DNA from: JBJXFY01 sp046155815
GTDB taxonomy: Bacteria > Verrucomicrobiota > Verrucomicrobiia > Limisphaerales > CAIMTB01
Direction: 5' to 3'
Length of the DNA: 31,360 nucleotides
Assembly: GCA_046155815.1 (NCBI GenBank)
Contig: JBJXFY010000146.1
Span: 1-31,360 of the forward strand
Positions within the stretch are counted from its first letter, which is position 1. Each line of letters opens with the position of its first letter. Below, one piece after another: positions 14,193 through 22,374 of the stretch. A model generated the notes under the pieces. The model had not been told where the DNA came from and did not search any database. It was given only the letters and a program-made list of their open reading frames with translations. A program made the translations under genes and the position numbers.

Positions 14193-16546
14193 AGGCTTCC
14201 TCGCTCCTTGTCCTCGTCCTCGTCCTCGTCCTCGCGTCTGCGCGGGCGCAGGATCCCGCCCCTCCGCCGGACGATTTCCAGCCGGACCCGGCCGATGTGC
14301 CGGCCGACGTGAACCCCGTGGACGGCGCCCCGCGCGTGCCCTCCGAGGAGGCGGCCCGCCGGCTTGAGGAGGAGCGTCAGCGCGCGGCCCAGGCGCAGGC
14401 GAACGCCGCCGATCCTGCCACCTCCCCGCCGGTCACCACGCCCGTGCCCGCGGTCGAACCGCCGCTGGCCGTGCCCCTGCCCGGCACGCCCTCCGCGCCC
14501 GGAACGAATCGTCTCCGCTCCATTCCCACGCGGCTGCGCACGCCGGCACCGCAGCTTCCCGCGCCCGGAGCGCCCGTCATGCCCGCCGCCGTGAACCCGT
14601 CCGCCGTCCCCGCCGTGCCTTCCGGCCTTCCCCCGGCGATCGCCGCCGCCGCGGCGGCGGCGGCCGGCGCCACCAACGCCCTCGCCGGCGCGACGAACGC
14701 CGCCGCCCCGCCCGCCCTCCGCACCGTGGCCGATGACGCGCCCATCCCCTCGCTCCGCCTCGAAAACATGCCGCTCGAGCAGGCGCTGGACATCTACGCC
14801 GCCCTCATCGGCCGCACGCTGCTGCGCCCGCCGCAGCTCGCCGGCGGCCCCATCACGCTCAAGTTCCAGTCCGAGATGACCCGCGCCGAGGCCATCGAGG
14901 CCTTCAACGGCGTCTTCGGCCTGAACAACATCGCCGTGCTCCCCGTCGGCGAGAAGTTCCTCAAGGTCGTCGTCAGTGCCGAGGCCGTGCAGCAGGGCTC
15001 CAGGGCCAGCGAGGACAAGCCCGCGGAGCTGTCCGAGCTGGGCCAGTTCACCACGAAGATCATCCGCACCACCAAGGTGAAGCCCGGCGACATCGCCCAG
15101 GCCGTCCAGCAGTTCGCCTCCGGCAAGGTGCAGAACCCGCTGCTCGCCTTCGACGACCAGAACTTCTTCGTCCTCCGCGATTACGCCGCCAACGTGAAGC
15201 GCATGGCCGAGATCATCGCCGAGCTCGATACGATCCCCGAGCAGGACTACAAGTTCGAGGTCGTCCCCATCCGCTACGGCCGCGTCGAGGACATCTACAA
15301 CTCGCTCAGCGGGATCATTTCCGGCACCCCGGGCAGCTTCGGCTCCAGCCGGACTTCCGGCGGCTCGACCCTGCGCACCGGCGGCACGGGCACCACCGGC
15401 GGCATCAATCCTACGACCGGCCAGCCGATCACCGGGCAGCAGACGGGCGCCCGCACCACCGGCCTCACCACCCCGGGCGCGAACCGCAACGCCTTCGCCA
15501 ACCGCCTCCAGCAGGTCACCGCCTCCGCCACCGGCGCGCAGAACCAGCTCCTGACCGACGCCCGCATCGTCCCCGACGAGCGCTCCAACTCGCTGCTCGT
15601 GTACGCAAGCCGAAAGGACTTCGCCATCCTGACGAACCTCGTCGCCCAGGTGGACACGCTGCTGAGCCAGGTGCTGATCGAGTCCATCATCCTGGAAGTC
15701 TCCCTGGACGATGACCGGGACGTCGGCTTCAGCATGGTCGGCAAAGGCCAGTCCGGTGACGTCACCCACGGCGGCGGCAACGTGAACTCGCCGCTCTCCA
15801 ACCTCGCGTCCAACATCTTCGGCCTCTTCCCCGGCGGTTTCAGCTACTTCGGCAACATCAACGACGAGGTGGCCTTTGCGCTGCGCGCCATCGCGACCGA
15901 TGGCCGGGCCAACGTGCTCTCGCGCCCGCGCATCCAGACCAGCCACGGCATTCCCGCCACCTTCGAGATCGGCCAGACCGTGCCCTACATCACCAGCACC
16001 AGCTCCGGCTTCAACACCGGCGGAATCTTCTCCAGCTACCAGGAGAAGCGGGTCACCACCCGCCTGCTGGTCACGCCGTTCATCACCCCCGACGGCCTGG
16101 TCGTGATGGACCTGGAGCAGGCCATTGACCAGGTCGCGGGCGAGGTCCAGATCGACAACAATCCCGTCCCCATCATCGACACCCGCTTCGCGCAGGCGAC
16201 GGTTTCGGTGAAGGACGGCGACTCCGTGATTCTCGGCGGCTTCATCGAGACCACCAAGCGCACCAGCCGCTCAGGCGTGCCGTTCCTGATGAACATCCCG
16301 GGCCTCGGTTTCTTTTTTCGCAGCAAGAGCGACACCGGCAGCCGGACAGAAATCATTGTGCTCATCCGCCCCACGGTGCTTCCGACGCCCGCCGATGCCG
16401 CTGCGCTCGTCGCGCGCGAGAAGGAACGGATCCCCACCGCCACGTCCACCGAGGAGGAGTTTCTCCGGCAGGAAATGGAGCGCGGGGAACAGGAAAAGCG
16501 CCGCCGGCAGCGCAACACCAGCGGCAAGGGCGGCTGGCTGTTTTAG
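14189..16546 (+). CDS. gspD: GspD/PilQ-type outer-membrane secretin
   Basis: The 785-aa protein forms the ring-shaped outer-membrane channel of the secretion or pilus machine. A signal peptide (1-20) contains a Leu-Val repeat. An Ala/Pro-rich linker runs to about 175. N-domains follow: IPSLRLENMPLEQALDIYAALIGRTLLR at about 186-213, then the KH-like repeats TTKIIRTTKVKPGDIAQAVQQF and KFEVVPIRYGRVEDIYNSL. A Gly/Thr-rich loop spans about 378-430. The secretin core (about 485-732) has VLIESIILEVSLDD, VLSRPRIQTSHGIPATFEIGQTVPY and the signature VPFLMNIPGLGFFFRS (697-712). Residues 735-785 are a charged tail. Length and domain order are normal for GspD. A hexanucleotide repeat (CTCGTC, 14207-14236) encodes the Leu-Val run, and 14641-14662 is a 22-bp perfect palindrome within the Ala8 tract. 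Confidence 0.92.
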   Translation: MKASSLLVLVLVLVLASARAQDPAPPPDDFQPDPADVPADVNPVDGAPRVPSEEAARRLEEERQRAAQAQANAADPATSPPVTTPVPAVEPPLAVPLPGTPSAPGTNRLRSIPTRLRTPAPQLPAPGAPVMPAAVNPSAVPAVPSGLPPAIAAAAAAAAGATNALAGATNAAAPPALRTVADDAPIPSLRLENMPLEQALDIYAALIGRTLLRPPQLAGGPITLKFQSEMTRAEAIEAFNGVFGLNNIAVLPVGEKFLKVVVSAEAVQQGSRASEDKPAELSELGQFTTKIIRTTKVKPGDIAQAVQQFASGKVQNPLLAFDDQNFFVLRDYAANVKRMAEIIAELDTIPEQDYKFEVVPIRYGRVEDIYNSLSGIISGTPGSFGSSRTSGGSTLRTGGTGTTGGINPTTGQPITGQQTGARTTGLTTPGANRNAFANRLQQVTASATGAQNQLLTDARIVPDERSNSLLVYASRKDFAILTNLVAQVDTLLSQVLIESIILEVSLDDDRDVGFSMVGKGQSGDVTHGGGNVNSPLSNLASNIFGLFPGGFSYFGNINDEVAFALRAIATDGRANVLSRPRIQTSHGIPATFEIGQTVPYITSTSSGFNTGGIFSSYQEKRVTTRLLVTPFITPDGLVVMDLEQAIDQVAGEVQIDNNPVPIIDTRFAQATVSVKDGDSVILGGFIETTKRTSRSGVPFLMNIPGLGFFFRSKSDTGSRTEIIVLIRPTVLPTPADAAALVAREKERIPTATSTEEEFLRQEMERGEQEKRRRQRNTSGKGGWLF

Positions 16547-16584
16547 CCCCGCGAAGTCGCCCATTTCGCAGGTCATCCGTCCCG

Positions 16585-16965
16585 ATGAAGACCATCATCC
16601 GTCCTGCCCACGCCGCTCCGCCCGTCGGTCCTTACAATCACGCCGTGCGCGTGGACAACCTGCTCTTCTGCTCCGGCCAGATCCCGCTCGACCCAGCCAC
16701 CGGGCAGCTCGTGCCGGGCGACGCCAGCGCCCAGACCGAGCGCGTGCTGCTGAACGTGAAGGCCATCCTCGATGACCAGGGACTCAGTTTCGCCCACGTC
16801 GTGAAGGCCACGGTGTTCCTGGTGGACCTCGCCGAATTCGGCGCGATGAACGAGGTGTACCAGCGCTTCTTCTCCGGTGACTTCCCGGCGCGCTCCACGA
16901 TCCAGGTCGCCGCCCTGCCGCGCGGCGCCCGCGTGGAGATCGAGGTGGTGGCGGCGTACGGGTGA
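16585..16965 (+). CDS. ridA: RidA family enamine/imine deaminase
   Basis: The 126-aa cytoplasmic protein hydrolyses reactive enamine/imine intermediates such as 2-aminoacrylate that PLP enzymes release, protecting branched-chain aminotransferase and other PLP enzymes. RidA hallmarks are PVGPYNHAVRVDNLLFCSGQIPLDPATGQLV (13-43), FPARSTIQVAALPRGARVEIEVVAAYG at the C-terminus with the substrate-carboxylate Arg103, and Glu120. Length is typical of the homotrimer-forming family. It begins 38 nt after the secretin stop without a clear promoter or terminator between them, so read-through from the secretion unit is possible though functionally unrelated. Two branched-chain synthesis genes (ilvE and cimA) lie elsewhere in the window, which fits its protective role. 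The 43 bp to the convergent permease gene hold no T-tailed terminator. Confidence 0.93.
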   Translation: MKTIIRPAHAAPPVGPYNHAVRVDNLLFCSGQIPLDPATGQLVPGDASAQTERVLLNVKAILDDQGLSFAHVVKATVFLVDLAEFGAMNEVYQRFFSGDFPARSTIQVAALPRGARVEIEVVAAYG

Positions 16966-17008
16966 CCTTGGCGGTGGCGGCCTCCGCCGTGCGGCATCTC
17001 CGCGGTTT

Positions 17009-18799
17009 TCACACCCCGCTGAGCTCCTTCGAAACGTCCAGCCGCTCGAACAGCCCGCCCGTCCACCGTACGGCCAGCACGACTTCGGCTGCGATCACGG
17101 CGGCAAACGCCGCCGCCGCCGGCACCAGCGCCACCCACGGCCCGGCCACCCACCCGAGGCCGAATCCGACGACGGCCGCCGCGAGCCCCGCCGGCACCAG
17201 GGCCGCCGCGAGCACCACGAAGTGGCCGAACATCACGATGATCTGCTGCCCCATCATCTCGAGGCCGCCGCGCTGGCCGCCCGGGGCGAACAGCCATCCG
17301 GGAAAGAGCAGCACGCCGGCATTCTGCAGGGCGAGGCCCAGCGCCCCGACCGCGGGCAGGGCCAGCATCCCGGCCCCAGCGAGCGCCAGCCGGGCGCCGG
17401 GGACGACCTCGCGCCCGCCCGGCAGAGTGTTCAGCAGGACGGCGAAGAGCAGCACCAGCAGACACTGCGCCGCGGCCAGCGCCGCCAGCGGCGCGAGCAG
17501 CTCCCCCAGCACCACCTGCCAGCCGCGGAGCGGCAGCGTCTTGAGCTGCTCCGCGACCGTCAGATTCTGCCGGAGGTCGAAACGCAGCACCTGCGGCCCG
17601 AGCAGCACGCTGAACGCCGCGAACATCAGCAGCAGGAACGACAGCGCCTCCCGCCACCCCTCGCGTTGGGAGATGGTCGTCCCGGCCGCCAGCAGCGGCA
17701 CCGCCACCACTGCCGCGATCATCAGTCCGCGCCGCGTGAAGCCGGAGGTCGCGGCCACGAGGTTCTTCCACGTCAGCGCCAGCCACGCCGGGCCGCGCCG
17801 GGGCGGCGGCAGGCGCAGCATCTTCGCCACCGGTCGGCCAACCGGGATGCCGCGCGCCCGCGCCCGCGCCTTCTCCAAAGCTGTCAGCCGTCGCTGCGAG
17901 GCTTCCACCGACGCCTCCTCGAAGGCCACCTCCGCCCGCAGCACCCAGAAGTAGTGCAGCGCCGCCAACGCTGCCACGACCGCCAGCGACGTGAGAAAGG
18001 CACCGGTTTCGCGCGTGGCCCAGAGCCGGGCCATCCAGCGAAAGGGAAGCAGCAGCATCCCGAGCACGCCGTCGTCGGACACCGCGCGCAACCATTCCGC
18101 CAAGGGGCGCAGCGCCGTCATCAGGTCTTGGAAGCCCGTTGGGACCTGCGCCGGCCATGGCGGCGGCGGGGTGTTCCACATCGCCGAGCCGAGGCCGGCC
18201 GCCAACGCCGCGGCGCACACGCCGAGGATCGCCAGCCGCCGGCGGGCGTGGCCCCAGCCTGCATCGAGCAGGCGCGTGAGCGTGAACGACGCGCCGACGA
18301 AATGGAGCTGGATCGTCAGCAGCACGAGCCAGCCGTCGACGACGGCCATCAGCATGCCGGGCCGGAAGAGCCGGCCGCCGAAGAAGCCGAATAGCAGCGC
18401 CGTGAAGAGCAGCCCGAGCTGCCAGCGGAACAGCTTGTAATGCAGCAGCGTCCGCCGCCGCACCGGCGCCGGGAACAGGAAGGCGATCTCCGCCTCCGAG
18501 AAGTCCAAGGCCGCGCGCCGCGACGGGATCACCCAGGCCATCAGGAAAACCACCGCGAGCACCCACGCGCCCGCCAGCTCGAACAGCCCGGCCAGTTCCG
18601 GCGGCGGGGCCGGGATCGCGTCGCCGCCCCGGCCGGGCCGGAAGCCGCGCAGAAGGAAATGCTGGAGGAAGGCGAACCAGAGGTACGCCCCGCCGATGAC
18701 CGCGCCGATGAGGTACTTCGGCTGCTTGAGCCGCCGCAGCCGCACGCGCACGGCGTTCTTCACCGTGCAGAGCTGGAGGTATGCGAAGGCGGCGAACAT
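17009..18799 (-). CDS. Putative ABC exporter membrane protein
   Basis: The 596-aa polytopic protein has roughly 12 or more hydrophobic segments in two halves, separated by a hydrophilic stretch (about residues 295-345, rich in Arg/Ala/Glu). The beginning (FAAFAYLQLCTVKNAVRVRLRRLKQPKYLIGAVIGGAYLWF) resembles the "putative ABC exporter" membrane family. It is the probable membrane partner of the ATPase gene located just upstream on the same strand (stop at 18933). Together they would form a bacterial ABC-2-like exporter of unknown cargo. ATG 18799 is chosen; the frame is open up to a TTG at 18838, but the extra residues are Pro-rich and part of the nested-repeat spacer. The 133-bp spacer between the two genes carries an unusual inverted repeat. 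Confidence 0.82.
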   Translation of the reverse strand: MFAAFAYLQLCTVKNAVRVRLRRLKQPKYLIGAVIGGAYLWFAFLQHFLLRGFRPGRGGDAIPAPPPELAGLFELAGAWVLAVVFLMAWVIPSRRAALDFSEAEIAFLFPAPVRRRTLLHYKLFRWQLGLLFTALLFGFFGGRLFRPGMLMAVVDGWLVLLTIQLHFVGASFTLTRLLDAGWGHARRRLAILGVCAAALAAGLGSAMWNTPPPPWPAQVPTGFQDLMTALRPLAEWLRAVSDDGVLGMLLLPFRWMARLWATRETGAFLTSLAVVAALAALHYFWVLRAEVAFEEASVEASQRRLTALEKARARARGIPVGRPVAKMLRLPPPRRGPAWLALTWKNLVAATSGFTRRGLMIAAVVAVPLLAAGTTISQREGWREALSFLLLMFAAFSVLLGPQVLRFDLRQNLTVAEQLKTLPLRGWQVVLGELLAPLAALAAAQCLLVLLFAVLLNTLPGGREVVPGARLALAGAGMLALPAVGALGLALQNAGVLLFPGWLFAPGGQRGGLEMMGQQIIVMFGHFVVLAAALVPAGLAAAVVGFGLGWVAGPWVALVPAAAAFAAVIAAEVVLAVRWTGGLFERLDVSKELSGV

Positions 18800-18837
18800 C
18801 AGGGGGGGCAGCGGCGGGCACTGGATGCCGGGCGGCA

Positions 18838-18922
18838 AACGCTGAACATCGGACGCCGGACATCGAACGCTGAATCGCCTGGCGGGTCGCCAGGACGTTG
18901 AGCGTTCAAAGCCCGGCGTCCG
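18838..18922. repeat. Nested inverted repeat with direct repeats between ABC exporter genes
   Basis: Three inverted pairs are nested around one centre. The outer pair is CGGACGCCGG (18850-18859) and CCGGCGTCCG (18913-18922). The middle pair is GAACGCT (18865-18871) and AGCGTTC (18901-18907). The inner pair is CCTGGCG (18878-18884) and CGCCAGG (18888-18894) with a 3-nt loop. AACGCTGAA is also directly repeated (18838-18846 and 18866-18874). The short gaps between stems have similar length on both sides, so one long interrupted hairpin of 24 base pairs can form in DNA or RNA. It lies in the spacer of a co-directional gene pair. It resembles the short dispersed extragenic palindromes found in many bacterial genomes; a family assignment needs the rest of the genome. 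Confidence 0.75.
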
Positions 18923-18932
18923 GTGTGCGTGC

Positions 18933-19664
18933 TCACCTGTCCATGCCTTCCCCCGCCACGCGCATGAACACCTCCTCGAGCGTCGTCACGCCCTCGGCGG
19001 CGAGGTGGTTGCGCGCCTGCTCCATCGTGCCGTGCAGCACCGTGCGCCCGCGGTGCAGGATGAGGACGTGGGTCGAGATCTCCTCGACCAGATGCAGCAG
19101 GTGCGAGCTGAGGATGACCGCCGCGCCATCACCGGCCCGGCGGCGGATGGCATCCTTCATCTGCCGGATGGCGAAGGGGTCAAGGCCCGTGAGCGGCTCG
19201 TCGAGGATGATGACGCGCGGGTCATGGAGGAAGCCGCAGGCGATCGCGAGCTTCTGATTCATGCCGCGCGAGAGCTCGGAGGGCAGGGCGTCCTGCTTGT
19301 CCACGAGGTTGAACTCCTCGAGCAGCGCCCGGCCGCGCGCCGCGAAATCCGGCACGCCATAGATGCGGCCAACGAAGGCGAGATGCTCGCGCGCGGTGAG
19401 GTGGTCGAAGAGCCGCGGCTCGTCCGGGAACCACGCGAGCAGGCGCTTGGCCGCGACCGGGTCCGTGGCGAGATCGTGCCCGCCGAGCCGCACCGCGCCG
19501 CGCGTGGGCGGGATGATGCCGCAGAGGCAGCGCAGCGTGCTGGTCTTGCCCGCGCCGTTTGGTCCCACGAGGCCCAGCACCTCGCCGGGCTGGACGGTGA
19601 AGGAGAGGCTCTCCACCGCCAGGACCTCCCCGTAAACCTTGGCGAGGGAATGGATTTCGATCAT
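18933..19664 (-). CDS. ABC exporter ATPase (ABC-2 type)
   Basis: The 243-aa ATPase has Walker A GPNGAGKTS (34-42), Walker B VIILDEPLTGLDP (151-163) and switch His188 in SSHLLHLVEEI. Its signature is the degenerate LSRGMNQKLAIA (131-142), where the usual LSGGxxQ has SRG; this variant is common in ABC-2-type exporter ATPases. The C-terminal TTLEEVFMRVAGEG is the tail seen in this group. ATG 19664 (MIEIHSLAKVYG) matches the family start, and a promoter-like pair lies 13 nt upstream of it. It would energise the membrane protein encoded downstream (18799-17009). Substrate unknown. Confidence 0.9.
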   Translation of the reverse strand: MIEIHSLAKVYGEVLAVESLSFTVQPGEVLGLVGPNGAGKTSTLRCLCGIIPPTRGAVRLGGHDLATDPVAAKRLLAWFPDEPRLFDHLTAREHLAFVGRIYGVPDFAARGRALLEEFNLVDKQDALPSELSRGMNQKLAIACGFLHDPRVIILDEPLTGLDPFAIRQMKDAIRRRAGDGAAVILSSHLLHLVEEISTHVLILHRGRTVLHGTMEQARNHLAAEGVTTLEEVFMRVAGEGMDR

Positions 19665-19677
19665 GCGCGGCGGCCCA

Positions 19678-19706
19678 AGGGTGCGCGGGATGTCCGCCGC
19701 CGCCAA
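19678..19706 (-). promoter_or_regulatory. Predicted promoter of the ABC exporter unit
   Basis: On the minus strand: TTGGCG (19706-19701), a 17-nt spacer and CACCCT (19683-19678), with the ATG at 19664 after 13 nt. The leader would be about 6 nt. Confidence 0.45.
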
Positions 19707-19715
19707 GGCGCGGGA

Positions 19716-20231
19716 TCAGTCCCCGCTGTTAAAGTTGGCGCCGCCGCTGGGCAGGCTGTGCGGCTGGATGTCGGACGAGGCGTTCACCGGCCGGTCGTCG
19801 CCCAGCCGGGAGCCGGTGGCCCGCGTGTAGGGTCTTCGCGGGCTGCCGACGTTGAGGGCCTGCATGGCGGCGCGGGCCTGCTTTGACTCGGGCGGAACCT
19901 CCTGCCACGCGTCCGGGGTGGTGCCGCGGAGCTGGGCGAGGCGCAGGTCGCCTTCCTGCTGGCTGGCGACCGGCAGGGCGTCCAGCTCGCGGCTGAGAAG
20001 GTTTCCGTGGAAGAAGTACAGGTCGCCGGACTGGTTCGGGGCCACGCCGGCCACGGCGTCCGTGGCGATCCAAAGCGTGGTGGCGCGGGCGATGGGGTTG
20101 TCCTTGTCGTACGGCGCAAACCCGCGCGCCACGAGGTAGCCGCCGCGATGGCTGGCCTGGTTCGAGCAGCCGGCGGACAGAACGGCCAGGACGACGGCGG
20201 ACAGGACCGAGAGCGGGCGGATGAATCTCAT
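19716..20231 (-). CDS. Small hypothetical lipoprotein (171 aa)
   Basis: I do not recognise the family. The N-terminus is a lipoprotein signal (MRFIRPLSVLSAVVLAVLSAGC): basic start, hydrophobic core and the lipobox LSAGC with Cys22 as the lipidation site. Ser at +2 suggests outer-membrane sorting, which would use the Lol system encoded at 6926-8888. The mature part is polar. It includes GGYLVARGFAPYDKDNPIARATTLWIATDAVAGVAPNQSGDLYFFHGN and ends in a Ser/Asn/Gly-rich tail without repeats. No enzyme motif is visible. It has its own promoter-like sequence 40 nt upstream and ends 51 bp before the ATPase start at 19664, where a new promoter appears, so it is probably monocistronic. Confidence 0.78.
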   Translation of the reverse strand: MRFIRPLSVLSAVVLAVLSAGCSNQASHRGGYLVARGFAPYDKDNPIARATTLWIATDAVAGVAPNQSGDLYFFHGNLLSRELDALPVASQQEGDLRLAQLRGTTPDAWQEVPPESKQARAAMQALNVGSPRRPYTRATGSRLGDDRPVNASSDIQPHSLPSGGANFNSGD

Positions 20232-20271
20232 GTGGACGTGGCAAGGCCGGGATCACGGACCAGCGAGTTGG

Positions 20272-20306
20272 GGAGTAGCTCACGGCGGCCGGGCCGGCAA
20301 GCCCGG
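20272..20306 (-). promoter_or_regulatory. Predicted promoter of the lipoprotein gene, overlapping an inverted repeat
   Basis: On the minus strand: TTGCCG (20300-20295), a 17-nt spacer and TACTCC (20277-20272). The ATG at 20231 is 40 nt downstream, a longer leader than at most promoters here. The -35 lies in the loop of an inverted repeat (CCGGGC 20289-20294, GCCCGG 20301-20306). That repeat could serve aspS 3'-end formation or operator binding; no T-run follows it. Confidence 0.4.
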
Positions 20307-20368
20307 ACAGCGGCTCGCGTCCGGGCGCCCAACGTCGGACTGGTGGCCGTGAACAACGGAAATCCTCC

Positions 20369-22186
20369 CTACTCCTGCTTCGCCGCCTTCACCTCGAGGA
20401 ACAGGTCCTTGAGCTGGCGCGGGGTGGCGTGGCTGGGGCTTTCCGTCATCAGGCAGACGCCCTTGGCCGTCTTGGGGAAGGCGATCACGTCCCGGATGCT
20501 CGGCGTGCCGCAGAGCGTGGCGATGAGCCGGTCGAAGCCCAGCGCGATGCCGCCGTGCGGCGGCGCGCCGTAGCGGAACGCCTCGAGCAGGTAGCCGAAG
20601 CGCAGCTTCGTCTCCTCGGGGCTGATCTGCAGGATTTCCTCGAAGATCGTCTTCTGCACGTCCGGCTGGTGGATGCGGATGCTGCCGCCGCCCAGCTCGA
20701 CGCCGTTCACCACGATGTCATAGTGCTGTCCGCGGACCTTCTTTGGATCCTCCTTGAGCAGCGGGATGTCCTCGGCCACCGGCGCCGTGAAGGGATGGTG
20801 GCTCGAGTACCAGCGGTTCTGCTCCTTGTCGAAGCTGAGCAGCGGGAAATCCACGACCCACAGGAAGTCGAAGCGGTCGGCGGGGATGGCGAGCTTGCCC
20901 TGTGACTTGAGCACCTCGGCGCAGTAGAGCCGGATCTTCCCGAGAATCTCACAGGCGTTGAGCCACTGGTCGGCGGCGAAGAGGATGAGGTCGCCCTCCT
21001 CGACCTCGAGCTTCTGCCTCAGCGCGGCCTTCTCGGCGTCGTTGAAGAACTTCACGATGGGCGACTTCCACTCGACGGTGGCGCCGTCCGCCCCCTTCTC
21101 GACCTTGATGAACGCGAGGCCCTTCGCCCCGAAGCTTTTCGCGTAGTCGGTCATGGTCTCGATCTGGCCCTGCGTGGCGCCGGCGAGGCCCTTCGCGTTG
21201 ATGGCCTTCACCATGCCGCCGTGGGCCACGGCGTTGCCGAACACACCGAACTTGGAGCCGCGGAAGTCTTCCGTGAAATCCACCAGCTCCATGCCGAAGC
21301 GCGTGTCCGGCTTGTCTATGCCGAAGCGGTTCAGCGCCTCGTGGTAGGTCAGCCGCTTGAACGGCGTGGGGATGTCCAGTCCGAGCGCGGTCTGCCAGAC
21401 GGTCTTCAGCAGGCCCTCGATCAGCGCGTAGAGATCCTCGCGGCCGATGAAGCTCATCTCGAGATCGAGCTGGGTGAACTCGAGCTGGCGGTCGGCGCGC
21501 TGGTCCTCGTCGCGGAAGCAGCGGGCGAGCTGGTAGTAGCGTTCGACTCCGGCGACCATGAGGATCTGCTTGAACTGCTGGGGCGACTGCGGCAGCGCGT
21601 AGAAGGTGCCGGCCTCGCGGCGGTTCGGGACGAGGAACTCGCGCGCGCCCTCGGGCGTGCTCTTGAACAGCACGGGCGTCTCGATCTCGAGAAAGCCCTG
21701 CTGGTCCATGTAGACGCGCGTGGCCGTCGCGACCTTGGAGCGGAGGCGGAGGTGGCGCGCCATCTCGGGCCGGCGGAGGTCGAGGTAGCGGTACTTGAGG
21801 CGCAGCTCCTCGTTGACCTTGCCGGCCACCTCGGGGTCGTCCACCGGGAAGGGCAGCACGTCCGCGTGGTTCAGCACGGTCAAGGACTTCACCAGCACCT
21901 CGACCTGGCCGGTGGGGATCTTCACGTTCTCCGTCCCGGCCGGGCGCACACGGACGCGGCCGGTCACTTCGATCACGGACTCGCTGTGCAGCCGCGTGGC
22001 GGCGTCGAACGCGTCCTTCGGCAGGTCCGCGGGGTCAAACACCGTCTGCGTGCGGCCTTCGCGGTCGCGCAGGTCCAGGAAGAGGATGCCGCCCAGGTCG
22101 CGGCGGCTGTGGACCCAGCCGGAAAGGGTGACGGTCTGGCCCGCATGGGCGGGCCGCAGCTCGTTGCAGTGGTGCGTGCGATTCAT
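20369..22186 (-). CDS. aspS: Aspartyl-tRNA synthetase (bacterial type)
   Basis: The 605-aa class IIb synthetase charges tRNA-Asp. It has an N-terminal OB-fold anticodon-binding domain (about 1-110: GWVHSRRDLGGILFLDLRDREG), class II motif 1 around LRRPEMARHLRLRSKV, motif 2 CFRDEDQRADRQLEFTQLDLEMSF (223-246), a GAD insertion in the middle and motif 3 near the C-terminus (GGIALGFDRLIATLCG). Length is normal. Leu31 stands where non-discriminating bacterial enzymes such as that of Pseudomonas aeruginosa have His, so a tRNA-Asp-specific enzyme is predicted. ATG 22186 (MNRTHHCNELRPAHAG) aligns with the family start; an in-frame ATG at 22210 is possible. No Shine-Dalgarno sequence is visible. Confidence 0.96.
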   Translation of the reverse strand: MNRTHHCNELRPAHAGQTVTLSGWVHSRRDLGGILFLDLRDREGRTQTVFDPADLPKDAFDAATRLHSESVIEVTGRVRVRPAGTENVKIPTGQVEVLVKSLTVLNHADVLPFPVDDPEVAGKVNEELRLKYRYLDLRRPEMARHLRLRSKVATATRVYMDQQGFLEIETPVLFKSTPEGAREFLVPNRREAGTFYALPQSPQQFKQILMVAGVERYYQLARCFRDEDQRADRQLEFTQLDLEMSFIGREDLYALIEGLLKTVWQTALGLDIPTPFKRLTYHEALNRFGIDKPDTRFGMELVDFTEDFRGSKFGVFGNAVAHGGMVKAINAKGLAGATQGQIETMTDYAKSFGAKGLAFIKVEKGADGATVEWKSPIVKFFNDAEKAALRQKLEVEEGDLILFAADQWLNACEILGKIRLYCAEVLKSQGKLAIPADRFDFLWVVDFPLLSFDKEQNRWYSSHHPFTAPVAEDIPLLKEDPKKVRGQHYDIVVNGVELGGGSIRIHQPDVQKTIFEEILQISPEETKLRFGYLLEAFRYGAPPHGGIALGFDRLIATLCGTPSIRDVIAFPKTAKGVCLMTESPSHATPRQLKDLFLEVKAAKQE

Positions 22187-22228
22187 GATGCCGGCGGCGG
22201 GCAGGCCCATCCGCCAAAAGGAACCGGG

Positions 22229-22257
22229 ACTTTGGGCTCACGCGCGCCGGCGTCCAA
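22229..22257 (-). promoter_or_regulatory. Predicted promoter of aspS
   Basis: On the minus strand: TTGGAC (22257-22252), a 17-nt spacer and CAAAGT (22234-22229). The ATG at 22186 is 42 nt downstream, and the alternative ATG at 22210 is 18 nt downstream. The rest of the interval to 22374 includes TGCCTTCGCTCCCG (22327-22340), which is also present at 1320-1333. Confidence 0.35.
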
Positions 22258-22374
22258 AGGAAAGTTGGCGTGCGGCAAAGCTGCGGCGCGTCCAGGCGCT
22301 GGTCGTCCCTGGCGGCCGGCCCGTCGTGCCTTCGCTCCCGGACGTGGCTGTTGCCGGGTCGCCCGTCAGATGGA

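Noticed and set aside
14641..14662. 22-bp perfect palindrome of GCC/GGC triplets as a regulatory site
   Set aside because: It lies inside the secretin gene and is explained by a run of eight alanine codons using GCC and GCG.
14093..15946. 617-codon minus-strand open frame opposite the secretin
   Set aside because: It is an antisense shadow of the secretin gene, low in complexity and without family features.
16966..17008. Intrinsic terminator between ridA and the convergent permease gene
   Set aside because: Only short GGCGG/CCGCC self-complementarity is present, with no T-run on either strand.
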